Source: Apiospora phragmitis
Taxonomy: Eukaryota; Ascomycota; Sordariomycetes; Amphisphaeriales; Apiosporaceae
NCBI GenBank assembly: GCA_038363925.1
Contig: JAQQWL010000002.1
Location: 5,208,001-5,272,000 of the forward strand
Reading direction: 5' to 3'
Length of the DNA: 64,000 nt
Shown: positions 58,084 to 64,000 of the stretch, piece after piece
How positions within the stretch are numbered: the first letter of the stretch is position 1
Layout: every line of letters begins with the position of its first letter
Position numbers and translations under genes: made by a program
Notes under the pieces: model-generated
Seen by the model: only the letters and a program-made list of their open reading frames with translations
What the model was told of the DNA's origin: nothing
The model's database searches: none

Positions 58084-58894
58084 CTAGACCAAGAAGGCGA
58101 CCACGGCCGCGACGAGCATGGCGCTGCAGGACACAACGGCCGTAGCCGTGGCAGCAGCGCCACTGGTGCCGACGGGGCCCGGGTAGTTTCCGGCCCCGTA
58201 GGTTCCATTGCCGCTGTGGCCGAGGGGCACGCCAGAGTTAGGGGCGTCGCTCAGCACCCCGCTGGCGCTGCAGGCGCCCATGCTGTCCTTGAGCGCGGTA
58301 AAGGAGGTCTGGGTCTTGGAGGCGGTGGCGTCGCTGCTGGTGGACAGCTTTGAGTCTATCGCTTTCATCAAAGCAGTGACTTGGTCGTCTGTTCAACAGG
58401 GGTGGCACATGGTCAGCATGTTACATTTCCGCATCAAAGTCGTATGTTTGGAAGAAGTGCACCACCAATGGGCCAGCCAAAGAGGGAAGCCACTCACCGA
58501 GATCCGTCACATGCGCCGTGATGCTGTTGCAGATCCGCGCCTCGTTGAAGATAGGAATCTTGTCGCCGAAGCTCTTGACGAGCGTGTCACCGGCGTGCCC
58601 GAGCGACTCGGCCGAGGCCTGGAAGGATTGAGCATCGTCCGAGGTCAGGGGCGCCGCCAGACCGTTGGACAGGTCGATGGCCTGGCGCAGGACGACGACG
58701 GCCGTGTTGATGGCGCACTCGATGTCCTCAGCCTCGCCGCCGTCGTAGCCGCCGACGACGTGGTCCAGCGTGCGGGTCGCGTCCAGCACGTCGGACATGG
58801 CGCCGTGCAGGGTGTTGCTGCCCCTCTTACCGAGGCTGCGGGCGGCGGCGTAGCCGGCGAGGAGGGTGACGAGGGGGATGATGGAGTACTTCAT
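58084..58894 (-). CDS. HsbA-like GPI-anchored cell-wall protein
   Basis: Exons 58498-58894 and 58084-58388, joined by a 109-bp GTGAGT..ACAG intron into 233 residues. The signal peptide is 'MKYSIIPLVTLLAGYAAA'. A helical domain follows ('DVLDATRTLDHVVGGY', 'DTLVKSFGDKIPIF', 'ARICNSITAHVTDL') with the layout of the hydrophobic surface binding protein A / galactomannoprotein family. A Gly/Ser/Pro linker leads to a terminal hydrophobic tail ('MLVAAVVAFLV') preceded by small residues, a GPI-attachment signal. Members coat hyphae or bind hydrophobic surfaces. Assignment to HsbA is by layout and moderate similarity. Confidence 0.72.
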
Positions 58895-59087
58895 CTTGAT
58901 ATTGGGTTGAAGACGTTGTAGTGATTAGATTATTGTTTAGTAAGTTGAGTTATTTACTTGTTTGTGGCGAAAGGAGAGGCGTGAGTTCGAAATTGGCGAC
59001 TACTCGGAATGTATGTGTGATGGTGAGAGAGCGGAAAGGACATGCTGAATCAGTTACACAAAGTTGGGGTATTCTTCTTCCACAAGG

Positions 59088-59099
59088 ATATATATAAAT
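59088..59099 (-). promoter_or_regulatory. TATA-like element of the HsbA-like gene
   Basis: On the minus strand the sequence reads ATTTATATATAT, about 195 bp upstream of the ATG at 58894, and the leader between them is A/C-rich on that strand. A plausible TATA box. Confidence 0.45.
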
Positions 59100-60031
59100 C
59101 CTATCGCTTGCCAATGGCTCACCCAGAGTTCCGCCTCACACCCTTCATGGGCCCCGAGAACGGGCTTTGTCTCATCGCGTTGTTTTGGGTCCCAAGGTCC
59201 TAGCGAAGCCGGAAATTACACGAAGACGGCCACTCGGGTTGCACACGCAATTCTGTATCGCCAGGGCTTCTTTTATGGGGACCTGGATCGACAGGGCACC
59301 GTGTATTCCTATCCATTCCGTCGGCTCACGAAAAGAAGGATCTGGGTCTGCAGCAGCCGCCGCCGTTGGACTGAGGCACGATGCCAAGGTCATGGCGATT
59401 GCCCAATCTTAGTGAGACATGGGTCCAGCCCGCAGTCGAGGGCTGCCTCTGTCTCACACCACGGGTATTGGTAAAAGTAAATAGCGGCTGCGGTGATTGT
59501 GGTTCACGACCCAGTAGGAACCAAGCATCGGAATTGCCGTTTGTTGCTTCTGGAAGTTCCTCATTTTCTAATGCAGAAGCCCTGTTCGCCTTAAGGGTCG
59601 CTTCTCCTTACTTCTAGAAAGAGAAATCCCTCGAGAAACATAATATTTATATTCAAGAAGTTGCATTGAAATATTAACATATAACCAGAACGGTCCCTTG
59701 ACACATTACAGTTTGCCGGCACGGCAGCTTACCGGACGACACCTATATGTTCCAAGTGATGGACGATACGAGTCAGCTTTGCGCACTTTTAGAGATATAC
59801 TTTCGTCCTTCCTTTCACAGCTGTTTATATCGTATGACACATGTGTATACAGGGACTGACACGCAGTACGAGGCAGGCAGGGGCTTCATAGGGCACAATC
59901 CTTGAAGGATGCTAAACCACAGAGCAATACCTACTATCCGCGCCCATGAGACCACGAGACCCCGGGGCCACGATTTCCCCGCACGCAACCCCAGGAGCAG
60001 CATCGTCCCCCGTCGAGCCAGGTAAGACCGT
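59100..60031. other. Intergenic, nothing recognised
   Basis: No credible frame; a short AT-rich patch lies at 59625-59690. Confidence 0.45.
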
Positions 60032-60229
60032 TCACGCTTTAGACTCGGCTGACGATGGGACCTGGTTGTTCGCAAACCCCTGAACCGAGGCACCGATGGC
60101 CTCCATGTCCGGATCGACACCGTCGAACCACCCGTCCGAGACCCCCAAGGGCGGCGCGACCCCTCTGCGGACGAGCCTGACCACTTCCCTACCGACGACA
60201 CCATGACCCGCCGTGTCACTTTCCTCTCC

Positions 60230-60262
<33 letters not shown>

Positions 60263-61266
60263 AGTGCTGCTAGTGCCGCTGCCCAGTCGCTCTTCTTCCC
60301 ACTTTTCATACGCATCCCACCACCACCGATGCGTCACGCCGTCACGCCCCTTGTACCCCGCGACCCCGTCCCCGCCCACGCGCCGCGCCCACGGCTTGTC
60401 GACGATGTAGTGCAAGCAGACGACCTCGCCGTCGCACCAGAGGCCCCCGTGCCAGTAGCGCATCGTCTTGAGCGCGTTGTACTGCCACCCCAGCGCGCGC
60501 CACCGGCCCCGGAAGAAGTGCGCCAGGAAGTCCTGGTCCGGAAACTTGAACGTCGACAACATGGCCGGGTTGGCGCGGAAGAAGGATAGTAGGGAGTCTC
60601 GAAGTTCGCGCGTGGGCCGGAAGACGAACATGCCGCCGTTGAGCAGACGGTGCGTCCTGGACGGGCCTTCTTCCTGCGGAGGAGTAGCAGCATCGTGGTC
60701 GTTGTCACTACTCGGCGGCTGCGTGGGCTGCGTGAGCCCGCCGGGATGGGAGACGGGCGTGTATGCGCAGTTCTCCGGGCGCCAGTCGGCGGGGCCCAGG
60801 GGTCCCTGTCCCGGTTGCAGACGCAGCAGTGGTTGGCGCCCAGCCAGCCGTCCGGCAGCTCCCGCTCAGCCTTGTCGAAAATGGCGTCCATATTGCGGAA
60901 GACGGCCATGTCGGCGTCGAGGTAGCAGACCACGTCGTAGCCGTCGTCTTCCTCACACGGCAGCTCGAATACGCGGAGCTTGGTCCAGGTGTCCTCGAAG
61001 CGCTGGGCGATCAGCGTGATCTGGGCGTCGCCGGGCGGCAGCAGGTACTCGCACCGCCGCAGTATCATGTTCTGCCGTGGCTCCTCGAGCTCAAGCGCGC
61101 GCACGGCGTCGGCAGACAGCTTGGGCGTGTAGAGCACGACCAGGGGATACTGGCTGCCGTGGCGCCTCAGCGTGTCGGCCAGCAACACGACGCCGGCCAG
61201 ATAGCTGGCGCGCGTGATGAGGGTTACGTAAGCATGTCGCTGGGGTGACGACGATCGAGGTGGCAT
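60032..61266 (-). CDS. GT8 (glycogenin-like) glycosyltransferase, one frameshift
   Basis: ATG 61266, 'MPPRSSSPQRHAYVTLITRA', leads straight into the GT8 fold ('YLAGVVLLADTLRRHGS', 'TKLRVFELP'), with the metal-binding DxD in 'VVCYLDADMAVFRNMD' and 'LLNGGMFVFRPTRELRD' later on. In between, one base is missing in the C4 run opposite 60791-60794; five C gives 'DPWAPADWRPENCAYTP', a sequence typical of the fungal family, and the total becomes 412 codons. The C-terminal region has a poly-Ser stretch encoded by a CTG/CAG microsatellite. No signal peptide or TM helix, so it is cytosolic like glycogenin or galactinol synthase relatives. Sugar and acceptor are not known. Confidence 0.78.
60231..60262. 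repeat. (CTG)10 microsatellite inside the GT8 gene
   Basis: Ten and two-thirds pure CTG units on the plus strand, followed by interrupted units to about 60282. On the coding (minus) strand they are AGC codons giving a poly-Ser run. Confidence 0.9.
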
Positions 61267-62220
61267 GCTGCTGATGATGTTTGTGCACACGTTACTTTGC
61301 TTACCATCGAGACTTGGCAAATCTCGAGTTGATGAAGTGGTCGGCCTAGGCACCAGTAGCTTTCATACAACGGACTGGTTGCGTATCGAGCACGGAAGCA
61401 CTCCGTTCCCTGGATCGAAGAGCCACAGTATGTGATCTATCACTTCCCGGACGGAAACGTCCTGATCACCGCTACGTGAGAATATATGGTAGTAGGATGA
61501 TGATTCATGAAATCCGATTGCATGAAGGTCTGGACCTTTAATCGCCTCTTGCTGTACCCCTCTTCTCCAGCCACTGTCACTAGGCACTGCGGCTACCGCT
61601 GGGATGCAGTAAAGGCTTTCTTGGCAGTAGCCGGTGCTAGTAGATGTAACCAGATGGCGGCTATGAAAATCTCAGATAAGCCAACCGGTAGTAAGCAAAG
61701 ATCTTCGCACGTGGATCTGGTTGTTATTTCGTCTGGACTTGTATTAACCTTAGTTCATCAGAGATCTTCGCTCCCGCGAGTTAATCTGGGTTTACATCGG
61801 CAAGCCCACTAAATGAGATGAATCTAAGAAGATCAAGCCCCTGTAGCCGCTGTAACGCTAGTGGTGGGGTTGGGCTTCAGGCTACAGTGACAGGGGTGTG
61901 ACACGCCGGGGACCCTTCCGGGGGCATGGAAGCAACCTAAACGTTTTCGCGATGAAAACGCGACGGAAGCGCGATGAAAACATTACAAGGAGCAGCCACA
62001 CCAATTGACAGTAATTTAGGTGCTTAGTATTAAGCACATTAACACAAAGCCATTTGGATTATCGCATTATAGCTATTTGACATTGCTACGTCAGGGTTGA
62101 GTATTAACCAAATGTAGCCGCCGTCGACTACGATTCCACCCGTAGGCATCTTGTAATCTCGAGTGCATCCTAGGAATCCGTTAGCAAAGCTTGGTATGAG
62201 ATAAATTCACCTGTATCGCA
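61267..62220. other. Intergenic with several small hairpins
   Basis: No gene. Short inverted repeats cluster here: CTGTAGCC..GGCTACAG (about 61840-61887), GTTTTC..GAAAAC (about 61942-61958), and GTGCTTA..TAAGCAC (about 62020-62038). The 11-mer GCGATGAAAAC occurs twice at 61949-61980. They could be remnants of a small element, but no clean ends or target duplication was found. Confidence 0.35.
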
Positions 62221-63143
62221 TCATCTTACCGGTACACCACTGGGCTCCCAACCCTCGACGAATTTGCTATCGTAGACAAGCTCGGGTCTTCCCTTCGGGC
62301 CATTGCCATCTGCGCTGGACGCCTTCTGGCGTTTCTGTTCGACCGAGCTTCTGACATAATCGAGATACGGAGGGTTCCCGGGTTTAACAACTAGACACTC
62401 AACGTTAGTCCTCCACAGCACACATCGTAGCTTTGAACACTCCACTAAGGCTTTTCCCTTACCATTGTCGGCCGCGTAGACGGATCCAAGTCCTACAATC
62501 CCAAGCTCTTCGCAGAGCTTCAAGTCTTCGGTGTAAAGAGGCTTGTAGTGGTCGAGGAAGAGGAGGTCAATGCGCTCTAGCTGGCCTGTCTTGTGAAGCC
62601 GCCGTAAAGAGTCGGAGCTACCGCCGACGACGACCTTGACGACGTCGCTGAGTCCCGCCAGATCTACCAGCATGGAGATGACGGCGCCGAACTCGGGGCT
62701 CTTCTCCAGGCTGAAGTAGCGTTTCCCGCCAGCTTCCTTCAAAGCAGCACCAAAAGCGATGGCAGAGTAGCCAACATAGCCGCCCAGCTCGAGCATGACT
62801 CGAGGCTTCTCTTTCTTGATGAGATCAACTACGGTCTTGGACTTGTACTCGCCAATGTTCATGAGGTACTTCTTCGTGCGCCCGTACTCGTCAATGGCGT
62901 CGAGGACCTTTTGGGGGTTTCCTCGCAGCTCCTCGAGTCTCGGGTGGCCGTACATGAAGTGCAGCAGCGCGATTTCGCGGCCATCGTCAAACTGGATGGA
63001 TTGAACAGTCAGTCAAATCGGAACCCTCACAGCAGAAAAAGTAAACTCGCCAAGGTGCGATTCGGAGATATACTGACGTAGACATCTTCCTGAGGCTGGT
63101 ACGCCTGTCCCTCGAAGTCGGCTTGCTTCAGTGTGCTGCCCAT
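62221..63143 (-). CDS. Catechol-type SAM-dependent O-methyltransferase
   Basis: Exon 1 63078-63143 ('MGSTLKQADFEGQAYQPQED') and exon 2 62221-62991, joined by an 85-bp GTCAGT..CCAG intron; 278 residues. Class I SAM-binding motif I is 'VMLELGGYVGYSAIAFG'; the acidic residue after strand 2 is in 'YFSLEKSPEF'. The metal and catalytic motif 'IDLLFLDHYKPLY' matches catechol O-methyltransferases (DHxK), and 'VYAADN' supplies the other Asp-Asn metal ligands. 'YGRTKKYLMNIGEYK' is the usual start of this family. It should methylate a hydroxyl of a catechol-like small molecule using SAM and Mg2+. Frame intact. No biosynthetic cluster is evident next to it. Confidence 0.85.
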
Positions 63144-64000
63144 GGTAACAAGGCCGCTAAGTCAGATGTGCCTTGGGACTCAGTACGAGGGTGGAAGAAG
63201 GCAATTGCGTATATCTCCAGGTATGAAATGGTTTACGGTAGGTTTCCAAGTGATATTCACACGCCTGCCAGAGTTTTCACGCTCCGGGGACTGTCTGTTA
63301 CTGCTGTGCAGCTCATAGTCTCCCAGGCAACAGTCGGCAGCTACGCATCCATCCAGGTTCAAGCCCCGCTTGCAGCCGAGGAATTGGAGTTACGTTGTTC
63401 TTCCACAGCTAACGGTTCGAAGAGGTCACCATCTCGTGTCTTGAAGTCATTGACTTTGTCCGTTGGCTGGTAGAGGCCAGCCAAGGCCAGCCATGGTCCC
63501 CACCTGTTTCCTGTGGCTGTCCTACGTCGTGATGGCCAGCTCTCCTTAGCGCCGGATCTAGAGAGCATAGGCAGATAAGCGAGATGGGGGGGGGCTTGGT
63601 CCGGGCCTTGGGGTCTACATCCGGGAATGGTGGTTGATTGGAATTGGCCGAATGGAAAATTTGGATCTGCTTTGGAAATGGCATTTTGGGACTTTCCCAT
63701 CCGATCTTGACCCCCCCTTTCACCCCTATGCTAGCCCCTGTTGATGCTAGCGCCAGGGGATGCGGCGCCGTCTAAGCTATCCTGGCCGGCAGTGTCTTAA
63801 TATGTTTTGGTATGGAAATGTGACAGAAACCGCAAGGTGATCATTGGAACGGCGCAGACGGTGCGAGGAACTAAGATGTCCCTTGCAGTTGGCTGCAGTC
63901 CTCGACAAAGAGTCGTCGTGTCAACAACTGGCTATCATGACGGCGTTGATTACCCGATGCGGCAGTTCCTGGTCTGCTTGGCAGGCATTATTTGAAGGCC
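63144..64000. other. Intergenic, nothing recognised
   Basis: End of the window; short frames only. Confidence 0.4.

Noticed and set aside
61840..62040. Hairpin cluster as a DNA transposon
   Set aside because: The inverted repeats are short (6-8 bp), do not pair as element ends and no target duplication was found.

Overview
The window is nuclear DNA of a filamentous ascomycete (Pezizomycotina, most likely a Sordariomycete). The reasons are: short 50-120 bp GT..AG introns; GC-rich codon use in housekeeping genes; fungal families (BYS1-type, HsbA-type, fungal GT31, FRE ferric reductase, hydrolase-NACHT-WD40 NLR, DUF7580-type and C2H2 proteins); and an LTR retrotransposon whose C:G to T:A decay looks like repeat-induced point mutation (RIP). 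No rRNA, tRNA, CRISPR array or bacterial-style operon was seen.

Layout. 1-8.5 kb is mostly core: upf3 (nonsense-mediated decay, minus) and ppg1 (PP2A-like phosphatase, plus) share a divergent promoter region, followed by a long intergenic stretch and a small secreted BYS1-type protein. 9.06-15.26 kb is one Copia-type retrotransposon with 212-bp LTRs and a 5-bp target duplication; it is heavily AT-mutated and carries a nested, unmutated 685-bp solo LTR. It landed in the last codons of the adjacent gene. 15.2-32 kb is an accessory island: a C2H2 zinc-finger gene followed by (or fused to) a conserved fungal protein, a divergently transcribed DUF7580-like gene, and a run of decayed genes (unknown, TPR/ankyrin, charged repetitive protein, a second C2H2 relic). 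33.6-47.2 kb holds two GT31 glycosyltransferases (one followed by a broken partial duplicate), a nucleotidylyltransferase-like gene, a small TA-flanked MITE, mannitol 2-dehydrogenase, a one-pass membrane protein and an acidic unknown. 47.6-52.5 kb is a hydrolase-NACHT-WD40 NLR locus broken by about eight single-base indels. 53.6-63.1 kb carries a secreted amidohydrolase, an FRE ferric reductase, an HsbA-like GPI protein, a GT8 transferase and a catechol-type O-methyltransferase.

Two themes stand out. First, single-nucleotide frameshifts, mostly +1 and mostly in short homopolymers, recur in NLR, glycosyltransferase and other accessory genes, while upf3, ppg1, BYS1, mannitol dehydrogenase, amidohydrolase, HsbA and the methyltransferase are clean. 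This is either genuine decay of the accessory compartment or consensus error in the assembly; the uneven distribution favours at least some real decay. Second, the retrotransposon gives an unusually clear record of insertion, RIP with spared outer edges, nested insertion, and trimming of a neighbouring gene.
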